A stretch of 64,000 nt of DNA from CAVOGJ01 sp963700865 (lineage in GTDB: Bacteria; Planctomycetota; Planctomycetia; Pirellulales; Pirellulaceae), in contig CAVOZC010000007.1 of the NCBI GenBank assembly GCA_963700865.1, positions 186,001 through 250,000 of the forward strand, read 5' to 3'. The notes beneath the pieces are model-generated. The model had not been told where the DNA came from. It searched no databases and worked only from the letters and a program-made list of their open reading frames with translations. Positions 27,175 to 35,535 of this stretch are shown here, one piece after another. The position numbers were made by a program, and so were the translations under genes. Positions within the stretch are counted from its first letter, which is position 1, and each line of letters starts with the position of its first letter.

Positions 27175-27364
27175 CTCCAGACCATTTTTCCACGGGTGAT
27201 TTGATCAGATGGGGAGTGTCGCGCCGAAACCAGGGGATACCGAACCGTTGCATAGAGAGGCGTGCAGCCGTGCGGATTGACGATGGAAGAACGTCGGCCG
27301 CAGCCCGGTGAAGACAGTCGTTTTGTTGCTAAGTCGTGGGTTCAACCAATCTTGAGAGAATAGA

Positions 27365-28057
27365 GTGCGACCCCACAAGGAAAAACATCGTACCGAACGG
27401 ATTGGCTGGCTTCGCGCCGCCGTGCTAGGCGCGAATGATGGCATCGTTTCAACGGCGAGCTTGGTCGTGGGCGTGGCTGCGGCCGACGCCACGCACGCAA
27501 ATATCATGGTGGCAGGTGTCGCCGGGCTGGTTGCGGGTGCAATGTCCATGGCGGCGGGCGAGTATGTCTCGGTCAGTTCCCAAGCTGACACCGAGAATGC
27601 AGACCTCGGCCGTGAGCGCCACGAAATTGCAACGGATGGTGAATCGGAGCTTGCGGAGCTCGCCGGCATCTACGTCGAACGTGGATTGGATGAATCACTT
27701 GCGCGGCAGGTGGCGGAACAGTTGACACAGCACGATGCCCTCGCCAGTCACGCGCGGGATGAACTCGGGATCTCCGAAAAAATGTCGGCACGGCCGGTTG
27801 AAGCAGCGTTTGCTTCTGCGGGAACATTCGCGATCGGGGCCGCGCTGCCCTTGCTGGCTGCGTTTCTCACGCCTGTCAGCATGATCGCAATGGTGGTCTC
27901 TGTTTTGTCACTTGGTTTTTTGGCCCTGCTCGGCGGCGTTTCCTCGTATGTCGGCGGTGCTCCCGTCGGAAAGGCCGTGGCTCGCGTGACATTCTGGGGT
28001 GCACTCGCCATGGCAGCCACAGCCGGTATTGGGAGACTATTCGGCGTTGCGGTCTAA
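27365..28057 (+). CDS. VIT1/CCC1-family metal (Fe/Mn) transporter
   Basis: The 230-aa product starts at a GTG and has the family features: RAAVLGANDGIVSTASLVVG near the start, AGLVAGAMSMAAGEYVSVSS with metal-binding Met/Glu residues, and three hydrophobic segments at the C-terminus. VIT1/CCC1 proteins move Fe2+ or Mn2+ out of the cytosol. The stop codon TAA (28055-28057) is part of GTCTAAC, the first motif of the repeat array that follows immediately, so the array begins inside the last codons of this gene. Confidence 0.9.
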   Translation: MRPHKEKHRTERIGWLRAAVLGANDGIVSTASLVVGVAAADATHANIMVAGVAGLVAGAMSMAAGEYVSVSSQADTENADLGRERHEIATDGESELAELAGIYVERGLDESLARQVAEQLTQHDALASHARDELGISEKMSARPVEAAFASAGTFAIGAALPLLAAFLTPVSMIAMVVSVLSLGFLALLGGVSSYVGGAPVGKAVARVTFWGALAMAATAGIGRLFGVAV

Positions 28058-28099
28058 CGATCTCGTCAAGGACGGTGTCTTGCGTGGACGTCGTTGGAC
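28052..28099 (+). other. attC-like junction hairpin
   Basis: The 48-nt junction begins GTCTAAC and ends GTTGGAC (RYYYAAC...GTTRRRY). The ends pair (GTCTAACGA with TCGTTGGAC), and an inner CAAG/CTTG pairing is also possible. The VIT1-type stop codon lies in the first motif. Similar junctions are at 35655-35701 and, slightly degraded, 35887-35932. The ends match the attC core-site consensus, but the site is shorter than typical attC and no integrase is present, so the identity is uncertain. Confidence 0.4.
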
Positions 28100-29192
28100 C
28101 GCGAGCCAAAGAAGAATGCCCGGCTCTGCGTATTTGCGCCAGGCCAGGTCAACGGCATTCTTCGTCGGCGTGCGCGTTTCTGGGGTAGGGGCGACAACGC
28201 GCACGCCGTCAGAGCCCGCTTGCTTCGGTGGGGCGATTGGCTGTCGCGTGCTCAAGCGGGCTCTTGTGGCTCGCGGTCTAACGATCTCGGCAACGGACGT
28301 GTGGGGGACATCGTTGCGCCAGGCCAGGTCAACGGCATTCTTCGTCGGCGTGCGCGTTTCTGGGGTAGGGGCGACAACGCGCACGCCGTCAGAGCCCGCT
28401 TGCTTCGGTCAGGCGATCGGCTTCGTCTGCTCAAGCGGGCTCTTGTGGCTCGCGGTCTAACGATCTGCGGCAAGACACAGTCGTTGGGTGGGCATTTGCG
28501 CCAGGCCAGGTCAACGGCATTCTTCGTCGGCGTGCGCGTTTCTGGGGTAGGGGCGACAACGCGCACGCCGTCAGAGCCCGCTTGCTTCGGTCAGGCGATT
28601 GGCTGCGTCTGCTCAAGCGGGCTCTTGTGGCTCGCGGTCTAACGAAATGGCGCCAAAACACAGACGTTGGGGGGCATTTGCGCCAGGCCAGGTCAACGGC
28701 ATTCTTCGTCGGCGTGCGCGTTTGTGGGGTAGGGGCGACAACGCGCACGCCGTCAGAGCCCGCTTGCTTCGGTGAGGCGATTGGCTTCGTCTGCTCAAGC
28801 GGGCTCTTGTGGCTCGCGGTCTAACGAACTGGCGCCAAAACACAGACGTTGGGGGGGCATTTGCGCCAGGCCAGGTCAACGGCATTCTTCGTCGGCGTGC
28901 GCGTTTCTGGGGTAGGGGCGACAACGCGCGCACGCCGTCAGAGCCCGCTTGCTTCGGTCAGGCGATTGGCTTCGCCTGCTCAAGCGGGCTCTTGTGGCTC
29001 GCGGTCTAACGAAATGGCGCCAAAACACAGACCTTGGGGGGCATTTGCGCCAAGCCAGGTCAACGGCATTCTTCGTCGGCGTGCGCGTTTGTGGGGTAGG
29101 GGCGACAACGCGCACGCCGTCAGAGCCCGCTTGCTTCGGTGAGGCGATTGGCTGCGCCTGCTCAAGCGGGCTCTTGTGGCTCGCGGTCTAAC
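28052..29192 (+). repeat. Array 1 of cloverleaf-forming repeats (6 units)
   Basis: Seven copies of CGGTCTAAC (GTCTAAC at 28052, 28276, 28455, 28637, 28819, 29004, 29186) mark six units of 224, 179, 182, 182, 185 and 182 bp. The first unit is full length: closing stem 28093-28108 with 28267-28282 (16 bp, one G-T), hairpin A 28111-28120 with 28154-28163, hairpin B 28167-28178 with 28196-28207, hairpin C 28211-28222 with 28253-28264, joined by AA, GTC, GTC and TG. Units 2-6 keep hairpins B and C but lack the 5' arms of the closing stem and of hairpin A, as if by one internal deletion of about 30-35 bp. Open frames through the array repeat with the units and are not real genes. Confidence 0.93.
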
Positions 29193-30303
29193 GAAATGGC
29201 GCGAAGACCTGATTGCAAACCAGACACTCTATTTACTGTGGCTGGCTGTCGAGCTGGGGCATTTCGGATCACCGCTCAGGCTACCCGGGCCGCCAACATC
29301 AGTAGGGTTTTGATGTTGCCAGAAGACTTGATTGGACGCCGCCGGATGTTCAGCCCTATCCCCCTCGGGCCGATGGTGATTCCGCTGCCGGAAGGTGTCG
29401 ACATGTTCGACCTGATCGGGGCCTACTTGCCTATGGCATTTCTGGGCGGAACGCTGGGTGCAGGGAAGAAGCCGCAATTTGGCGATCAAGGTTCTGGAAC
29501 TCCATCCGCCGAGTCATGAGGATCGCCAGTCGATCAGAAACTTTATCGTCGCATTCGCCTTTGGATTGAAAGATCATCTTCGAGACGATGCGTGTTTGCG
29601 CGGCTTCCCGGCTTCGATAATGACACGAACAAACCGGACCCTTTGCCCGGCTACATTGCGCGACATGTTGATCACTTGTTCCATCAATGGACGACAAATG
29701 GCACCGTTTCGGATGCCCAGCTGTCGGTCCTCGATTTGATCCCTGACCTGACGCGCTTGGGATGCTTCCAAGTCCCGTTCAGCTCCCCCTCGGGGGAGCC
29801 TCGGCACCCGCAGACCGCCTCCGCCCTGCGGACGATGGAAACAGACCCAACACAGGAAACACAGAAGATCACGGAGAAGGAATGCCAAGGGGGGCACGCC
29901 CGCATTCGGTCGTCAAAAATCGAACGCGCGAGGCGACGGGAAGGTCACTCCCCGCAGTCAACCCGCACAACATGCTGCGTCTCCGCGGTCCGATGCCAGC
30001 GCCGTGATTCGATCATTCCGTCCGCTTTCCCGCAAATGAAGAACTCGATCGTTGGCCGTGCGGGACCGTGCGCGCGGATTGCCGAACTGTCTTCGATGGA
30101 CGCGATGAGCCCTCGTTGCTGAGCATGTCGCGCGGCGGCCGAAGTGGCAATCATTTTAGCCAAGCCCCGAGCGAGAATTGCCGGCTGAAACGCGGTGCAA
30201 TCCAGGTGTCTGTCAAAATTGGCACGGAATTCGCATTTTGATGCAGCTTGTGCCTGACGTTGCGTCGGAGCAACGAGTCTCGTTTTGGAAGGGAGAGATA
30301 GCC
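29193..30303. other. Degraded/repeat-rich stretch before dodecin gene
   Basis: This 1.1 kb holds a ~100-bp segment (about 29222-29320) repeated at about 32377-32475, the deletion-derived gene remnant at 29351-29468, and a low-complexity CACAGGAAACACAGAAG run near 29850. On the minus strand two stretches look mildly coding: about 29577-29760 (QIEDRQLGIRNGAICRPLME) and 29945-30163 (72 codons, ending HRTAETQHVVRVDCGE). I recognise neither and neither has a clear ribosome-binding site, so they are noted but not called as genes. Confidence 0.4.
29351..29468 (+). pseudogene. Deletion derivative of the membrane protein gene at 26749
   Basis: The sequence consists of three pieces of the locus at 26667-27174 joined end to end: the leader CAGCCCTATCCC.CTCGGGC (parent 26667-26686), the codons for GPMVIPLPEGVDM (parent 26831-26872) and the codons for DLIGAYLPMAFLGG..LGAGK (parent about 27095-27160). 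The first join is at a 6-bp match, TCGGGC, present at both parental ends. Promoter box, start codon and three membrane spans are lost, so it is non-functional. Confidence 0.85.
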
Positions 30304-30555
30304 ATGTCCGTTGTCAAAGTCGTTGAACTGGTGGGAACCTCCAGTCGGGGGTGGCAGGAAGCCACGCAAGCGGCGATTGAAGAGGCGTCGCATTCACTTC
30401 GGCACATCACAGGTGTGGATGTCATCAAGCAGACGGCTCACGTCGAAGATGGCAAGATCACCGAGTATCGGACCACGCTGAACGTCGCCTTCGTGATTGA
30501 ACACCCGAGCCAACTCGTTGGTGTGGGTACTCATGCCGAATCCGTGCGGTCCTGA
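30304..30555 (+). CDS. Dodecin family protein
   Basis: The 83-aa product matches dodecin: VVKVVELVGTSSRGWQEATQ with the Trp used for flavin stacking, AAIEEASHSLRHITGVDVIKQ and the strand ITEYRTTLNVAFVIE. Dodecins form 12-subunit shells that bind flavins (sometimes CoA) and buffer free flavin. The C-terminus is about 15 residues longer than usual (HPSQLVGVGTHAESVRS). GGGAGAG precedes the ATG. A strong hairpin follows 22 bp after the stop. Confidence 0.9.
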   Translation: MSVVKVVELVGTSSRGWQEATQAAIEEASHSLRHITGVDVIKQTAHVEDGKITEYRTTLNVAFVIEHPSQLVGVGTHAESVRS

Positions 30556-30577
30556 GCCGTGGGAATTCCCCTGCTCC

Positions 30578-30628
30578 GGTGAGCCCCTTGTGCTCCAACG
30601 GGCACAGCCCCGTGCCGGGGGGCTCACC
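30578..30628 (+). terminator. Strong hairpin after dodecin gene
   Basis: GGTGAGCCCC (30578-30587) pairs perfectly with GGGGCTCACC (30619-30628), and an inner GGCAC/GTGCC pair (30601-30605 with 30612-30616) extends the structure. It is followed by GTTGCTTTGGTTC rather than a clean T-run, so termination is likely but not certain. Confidence 0.6.
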
Positions 30629-30912
30629 GTTGCTTTGGTTCACATCGTTTCCCCCATCATGCAAGGGGCACGGCAGGGCACGTGGCGAGCCCGCTTTGGG
30701 ACCTCAGCGCAACGGTTCTCGACGGACCGAGTGTTTCCGTCCGCGCGTCGGGATTACGGGCATCTGGGCGGTATCCCGGCAGTATGAGCCGGGGATCGAG
30801 TCAAGTAGCGCACGGCACAAGGTTTGCTGCCTTCTATTATTCGTCATTCAATCAAGTAACCGTTCGCCTCTGCTGCGAGGATGCTCAATTTACTTCAAAC
30901 GGGACCAAGACG
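30629..30912. other. Leader of the baeRF3 gene
   Basis: Sequence upstream of 30913 is open in the same frame but unlike the family. No other gene is supported. I see no clear promoter. Confidence 0.3.
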
Positions 30913-32070
30913 ATGGATACCATTGGGATGACTGAATTGCGACAACTGACCGCTCATCAACCGGGTCCGTGCGTGAGCCTTTACATGCCGACTCACGTCG
31001 CTGGCGAGCAACAACAACAGGACGGGGTGCGGCTGAAAAACCTTCTCCGCGACGCAGAAGAACGGCTGTCGGACGGTTGGCTGCGACCGGTCGAAGCCCG
31101 CGAACTGCTACAGCCGCTACGCGACCTTCCCAGGGATCGGACGTTTTGGAATGCACGAGGAGACGGATTGGCTTTGTTCTTAAACAGAGACCGGCTCTTA
31201 CGTTTTCGTCTTCCACAGACCTTTGACGAATGGGTCATGGTGAGCCAACGGTTTCATGTGAAGCCTCTCTTACCCTTGGTGTCACGAAACGAGCGATGCT
31301 TTCTGCTGGCGCTCAGCCAGAATCAGGTGAGACTCTATGCCGTGACATCAGCGGGCATCGAACCGGTGGAAGTGAAGGGGCTACCGATGAGTCTGGACTC
31401 TGCCTTGAATAACGATGGCGCAGATCGAGGGTCCCAGGCCCACTCGGCCGAGCGAGCCGGCGTCTTGCCGGGCAAGCAAGGCTCTGTGTTTCACGGACAG
31501 GGCGGCGTCCCCGACGCGCACAAAGACGATCTCATCCAGTTCTTTCGCCGGGTCGATGCCACGCTCCAGCCCATACTGCGGGACGAACAGACGCCGCTCG
31601 TGTTGGCCGGCGTTGCGTATTTGCTACCCATCTACCGCCAAGTCAACAGTTACGCGCATTTGGCGAAGGAGGAATTAACCGGGAACTGTGAATATCTGAC
31701 GGACCGAGAATTGCACCAACGCGCATGGTCGCTGATGCAACCGGAATTCTCCCGCAGCCAGAATGATGCGGCTGCCCGCTTCCGCTCCTTGGCCGGCACG
31801 GGCAAAACATCCGATGACGTTAACTTCGTCCTCCCCGCCGCGTGTGAGGGACGAATCGAGTCTTTATTTTTGGATGTGGGAGCGCATGTGTGGGGAAAGT
31901 ACCATCATGGAAGTGGCACCATGGAAGTGCATGCCGGCTGCTCACCCGGCGATGACGACCTGCTGGATGCGGCGGCCGTGGAAACGTTGGATCATGGCGG
32001 CACCATTTTTCCGGTCGCTGCCAACGATTTACCGGCACAGTCGCCCGTGGCAGCGATCTTTCGCTATTAA
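30913..32070 (+). CDS. baeRF3-type protein (bacterial eRF1-like)
   Basis: The 385-aa product resembles the baeRF3 group of bacterial proteins related to archaeal/eukaryotic release factor eRF1. Recognisable stretches are PGPCVSLYMPTHVAGEQQQQ, RLKNLLRDAEERL, FHVKPLLPLVSRNERCFLLA, IQFFRRVDATLQPILRDEQT and LVLAGVAYLLPIYRQVNSYA. Family members have been proposed to act on ribosomes in rescue or quality control; no activity can be inferred here. It lacks an obvious GGQ motif. It lies between a dodecin and a P-type ATPase, a mix suggesting a stress or homeostasis block. Confidence 0.82.
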   Translation: MDTIGMTELRQLTAHQPGPCVSLYMPTHVAGEQQQQDGVRLKNLLRDAEERLSDGWLRPVEARELLQPLRDLPRDRTFWNARGDGLALFLNRDRLLRFRLPQTFDEWVMVSQRFHVKPLLPLVSRNERCFLLALSQNQVRLYAVTSAGIEPVEVKGLPMSLDSALNNDGADRGSQAHSAERAGVLPGKQGSVFHGQGGVPDAHKDDLIQFFRRVDATLQPILRDEQTPLVLAGVAYLLPIYRQVNSYAHLAKEELTGNCEYLTDRELHQRAWSLMQPEFSRSQNDAAARFRSLAGTGKTSDDVNFVLPAACEGRIESLFLDVGAHVWGKYHHGSGTMEVHAGCSPGDDDLLDAAAVETLDHGGTIFPVAANDLPAQSPVAAIFRY

Positions 32071-32731
32071 CTGCGACGACGGGACGGCAGGAGCGGCTTC
32101 GACGGGTCTGGCGTTGGGGTAAGGGGTCGGGTGTGCGGGGGAACGTCCGGGCCTGCTGGGATCGTATCCGAGATGAGGCGCGAACCACGAACCAAACCAA
32201 CGAACCAAACCCGACACTCTATTTATTGTGGCTCCTCCGTGTTCCTCCGTTCCTCGGTATTTCCTTCGTCAGTGGGGCGACGTGTGCTGGCGGGAGGGTA
32301 GGAACACAGAGGCACAGAGGAAGCAGAGAAATCCGAGAACTTACGCCGATCGGTGAGTGGGCGCACGACCAAACCCGACACTCTATTTATGGCGGCTGGT
32401 TGGCGAACTGGGGTATTTCGGATCACCGCCCAGGCGACCCAGACCGCCAACAGTGCAACACAAGTAGGGTGTCTGATTTTACCTCTCTGATTTTAGCTCG
32501 GCCTGCTTGTCGAGAGACATTCCTGCCAGCCACGTGTCGGCGTCCGCTGACTCCGTTGGCACCCCAAATCGTGCCCAGCCCACTGCCAGCGGGCGCGGAC
32601 GCGATCACACGCGGAATTGTAGAATGACTCTTCCGGAGTATCTGCGACGCCAGCACGGTTTCGCCAAGGCACAGACCTTAGGGACTTGAAAAGCGCGTAG
32701 CGCCGGAGGAACGTGTCTGAAGCAAAGGAAC
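32071..32731. other. Repeat-containing intergenic region
   Basis: No gene is supported. ACACTCTATTTAT occurs at about 32215 and 32380. The segment 32377-32475 is a diverged copy of 29222-29320 (shared core ATTTCGGATCACCGC). A CACAGAGGCACAGAGG run lies near 32303, and CCTCCGTGTTCCTCCG just before it resembles its complement. These are dispersed non-coding repeats. Confidence 0.55.
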
Positions 32732-35455
32732 ATGGAGATGGATCAACAGTTGCAACAGGTTCAGGCGTGGCACGCCCTCGACTTGCCATCGTTGGAGAAG
32801 TCCGTGGATGCCACGCCGCACGGTCTGACTGGATCGGAAGCGGCGGAGCGTCTTGAGAAGTTCGGACCGAATGTATTGCCGCACGCTCCGCGCCCAGCCT
32901 GGTGGCAGATTGCCTTGCGCCAATTCCGCAGTCCGCTCATCTACATTCTCGGCGTCGCTGCGGTAGTTTCCGTCGCGATTGGTGAGCCGACCGACGCGGG
33001 GTTTATTGCCGCAGTCTTGGGACTTAACGCGTTGATTGGCGGTTATCAGGAATGGCGAGCTGAAAAGAGCACGCAAGCATTGCAGCAACTGCTGCAGATC
33101 CGCGCCGCCGTCACGAGAGACGGTGAAGTCTGTGACATTGATGCAGAGAAGGTAGTTCCTGGGGATGCCGTTTGGCTGGAATCCGGCAACCGGGTGCCGG
33201 CAGACGTGCGGCTTGTTTCAGCCCACGGGCTCGAAATTGACGAGTCACTCTTGACCGGCGAATCGCTGGCGGTTTCCAAGGATCCCGCGTGGACCGGCGA
33301 CGCGCCGACGCCCGTTGGCGATCGGCGGAACATGACGTTCGCCGGTTCGATTGTCGTTCGTGGACGTGCCCAAGGCATGGTCGTGGCAACCGGGTCAGCC
33401 ACGCATGTGGGCCAACTGGCACTAGATGTCATTGGTGCACCTGGCGGAAAGCCACCGCTACTCGAGCGGCTGGAACGCTTCACACACGTTGTGGCGGCGG
33501 CCGTTCTGGTCGCGGCATGCGCGGTCGCTGTGCTCGGCGTTGTCCTTCATAACCATAGCGTCCACGACATGTTTCTATTCGCGGTTGCCTTGGCGGTGTC
33601 GGCCATCCCTGAAGGATTGCCGGTCGCTTTGACGGTTGCCTTGGCCATTGGGACCGCTCGCATGGCTCGCCGAGGTGTGATTGTTCGCCGGCTGGCCGCC
33701 GTGGAAGGACTGGGGAGTTGCACGCTGATCGCCAGCGACAAGACGGGGACGTTGACGTGCAACGAACTGACTGTGCGTGAGATCAGGCTACCGACAGGTG
33801 AGCGATTTGACGTAAGCGGCGAAGGATTCGTCCCGGAAGGTCAAGTCACCCATGAGGGTCACGTGATCGAAACTGACCGTTATCCGGCGATGGACCGTCT
33901 CGCGGGCGTCGCCGTCTTGTGCAACGAGGCAGACCTGCATCGCCGTGACGGCGAATGGATTTGGCGAGGTGACGCCGTTGATCTCGCCTTGCTTGCCATG
34001 GCATACAAGCTTGGCTGGACGCGAGAGGCCAGCTTGTTAAAACACCCACAAGTGAACGAACTGCCATTTGAGCCCGAGCGGCAATTCGCCGCCACGTACC
34101 ATCAGTCCGATGAGGCGACCGACGTGTTTGTGAAAGGCGCGCCGGAACGAGTGTTGGCGATGTGTGATGGGAAAGTTGATTCCGACCAAAAGGAAACAGC
34201 CCAAAGAGTCGATGAGATGCACAACATTGCCGAGTCGATGGGCCAGCAAGGTTACCGCGTGTTGGCATTAGCCGAAGGCACCTTGCCCGGCACGCTCGAT
34301 CCAACTCAAGCTCCTCCGGACCCATCGCAACTGACCTTCTTGGGATTTGTGGGGATGATCGATCCGTTGAGGCCAGGGGTGCGCGACGCCGTGGCGGCCA
34401 GCCGTCAAGCGGGCGTGGGCGTTTGCATGATTACCGGCGATCATCCCGTGACTGCGCTCGCCATTTCTCGCGATCTAGGCCTGGCAAGTGAACCGCGTCA
34501 AGTCGTTATTGGAAGCGAACTTGCCAAGATGTCGCCAGCGGAAATGGAACAGGCGGTAAAGACAGCTCGTGTATTCGCTCGCGTTGCGCCTCATCAAAAG
34601 TTGGAGTTGGTCAATGCAGCACGTCGAGTTGGACACTTCGTCGCGGTAACCGGAGATGGTGTCAACGATGCACCAGCCCTTCGGGCTGCGAACATTGGAG
34701 TGGCGATGGGCAAGTCGGGAACGGATGTGGCTCGCGAGGCCGCCGAACTCGTCATCAGTGACGACAACTTTGCCACCATCGTGGCCGGGATAGAAGAAGG
34801 ACGAGTCGCATACGACAACGTTCGCAAGGTGATCTATCTGCTGATCTCCACGGGCGCTGCCGAAGTCCTGTTGGTTGGCCTGGCTCTGGCGGCTGGCCTG
34901 CCGCTGCCGCTCCTGGCAGTGCAGCTACTTTGGTTGAACCTTGTCACAAATGGCATTCAAGACGTGGCCCTGGCGTTCGAACCGAGCGAAGGAGATGTAC
35001 TCGCCCGCGCACCAAGGCCGACGACCGAACGGATCTTCAATCGCTTGATGATCGAGCGAACCCTTGTCGCCGGATTGGTGATGGGTTTCGTGGGCTTCGG
35101 TGCTTTCTGGTGGATGCTGCGCGCGGGCTGGACTGAAGCGACGGCACGAAACGCCCTGCTATTACTTATGGTCTTGTTCGAAAATGTTCACATCGGCAAT
35201 TGCCGTTCCGAGACGAAATCGGCACTGCGATTGTCGCCTTTCCGCAGTCCGATTCTGCTTGGCGGTGCGCTGATTGCGATGCTGGTTCATCTCGGCACGA
35301 TGTTTGTGCCGCTGGGTCAGGAGATCCTGCACGTCGAACCGGTCAGCCTGACGACTTTCGTTTGTTTATGGGCGTTGGCATTGAGTGTGTTTTTTGCGAT
35401 GGAAGTGCATAAATGGACCTGGGCCATGCGCACGCAGCGCAAGACCGCGTCTTGA
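32732..35455 (+). CDS. P-type cation-transporting ATPase (P2A/P2B-like)
   Basis: The 907-aa protein is a type II P-type ATPase. An N-terminal cation-ATPase domain (DLPSLEKSVDATPHGLTGSE) is followed by the actuator motif LTGES (about 174-178), the transmembrane PEGLPVAL motif (293-300) of Ca2+-type pumps, the phosphorylation site SDKTGTLT with Asp-336, the nucleotide domain KGAPERV, and GDGVNDAPAL. About ten membrane helices are expected, and the C-terminal domain matches the cation ATPase C-domain. Ca2+ or another divalent/monovalent cation is the likely substrate; residues alone do not settle it. The ATG at 32738 has better spacing from AAAGGAA than the one at 32732. Confidence 0.92.
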   Translation: MEMDQQLQQVQAWHALDLPSLEKSVDATPHGLTGSEAAERLEKFGPNVLPHAPRPAWWQIALRQFRSPLIYILGVAAVVSVAIGEPTDAGFIAAVLGLNALIGGYQEWRAEKSTQALQQLLQIRAAVTRDGEVCDIDAEKVVPGDAVWLESGNRVPADVRLVSAHGLEIDESLLTGESLAVSKDPAWTGDAPTPVGDRRNMTFAGSIVVRGRAQGMVVATGSATHVGQLALDVIGAPGGKPPLLERLERFTHVVAAAVLVAACAVAVLGVVLHNHSVHDMFLFAVALAVSAIPEGLPVALTVALAIGTARMARRGVIVRRLAAVEGLGSCTLIASDKTGTLTCNELTVREIRLPTGERFDVSGEGFVPEGQVTHEGHVIETDRYPAMDRLAGVAVLCNEADLHRRDGEWIWRGDAVDLALLAMAYKLGWTREASLLKHPQVNELPFEPERQFAATYHQSDEATDVFVKGAPERVLAMCDGKVDSDQKETAQRVDEMHNIAESMGQQGYRVLALAEGTLPGTLDPTQAPPDPSQLTFLGFVGMIDPLRPGVRDAVAASRQAGVGVCMITGDHPVTALAISRDLGLASEPRQVVIGSELAKMSPAEMEQAVKTARVFARVAPHQKLELVNAARRVGHFVAVTGDGVNDAPALRAANIGVAMGKSGTDVAREAAELVISDDNFATIVAGIEEGRVAYDNVRKVIYLLISTGAAEVLLVGLALAAGLPLPLLAVQLLWLNLVTNGIQDVALAFEPSEGDVLARAPRPTTERIFNRLMIERTLVAGLVMGFVGFGAFWWMLRAGWTEATARNALLLLMVLFENVHIGNCRSETKSALRLSPFRSPILLGGALIAMLVHLGTMFVPLGQEILHVEPVSLTTFVCLWALALSVFFAMEVHKWTWAMRTQRKTAS

Positions 35456-35535
35456 AGAGGGAGAACGTGGCCAGGCACTACGCCGTGGACAATGTCAACA
35501 CTGGATATGACGGATAGAAATCACCCAAGACACAG

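Noticed and set aside
28094..29191. Several overlapping open frames on both strands in array 1, and similar ones in array 2
   Set aside because: They repeat with the 180-bp units, follow hairpin arms, have no ribosome-binding site and differ in frame between units. The DNA structure explains the open frames.
29574..30163. Two minus-strand frames before the dodecin gene
   Set aside because: They have some protein-like composition but no recognised family, no clear ribosome-binding site, and lie in a repeat-rich stretch.
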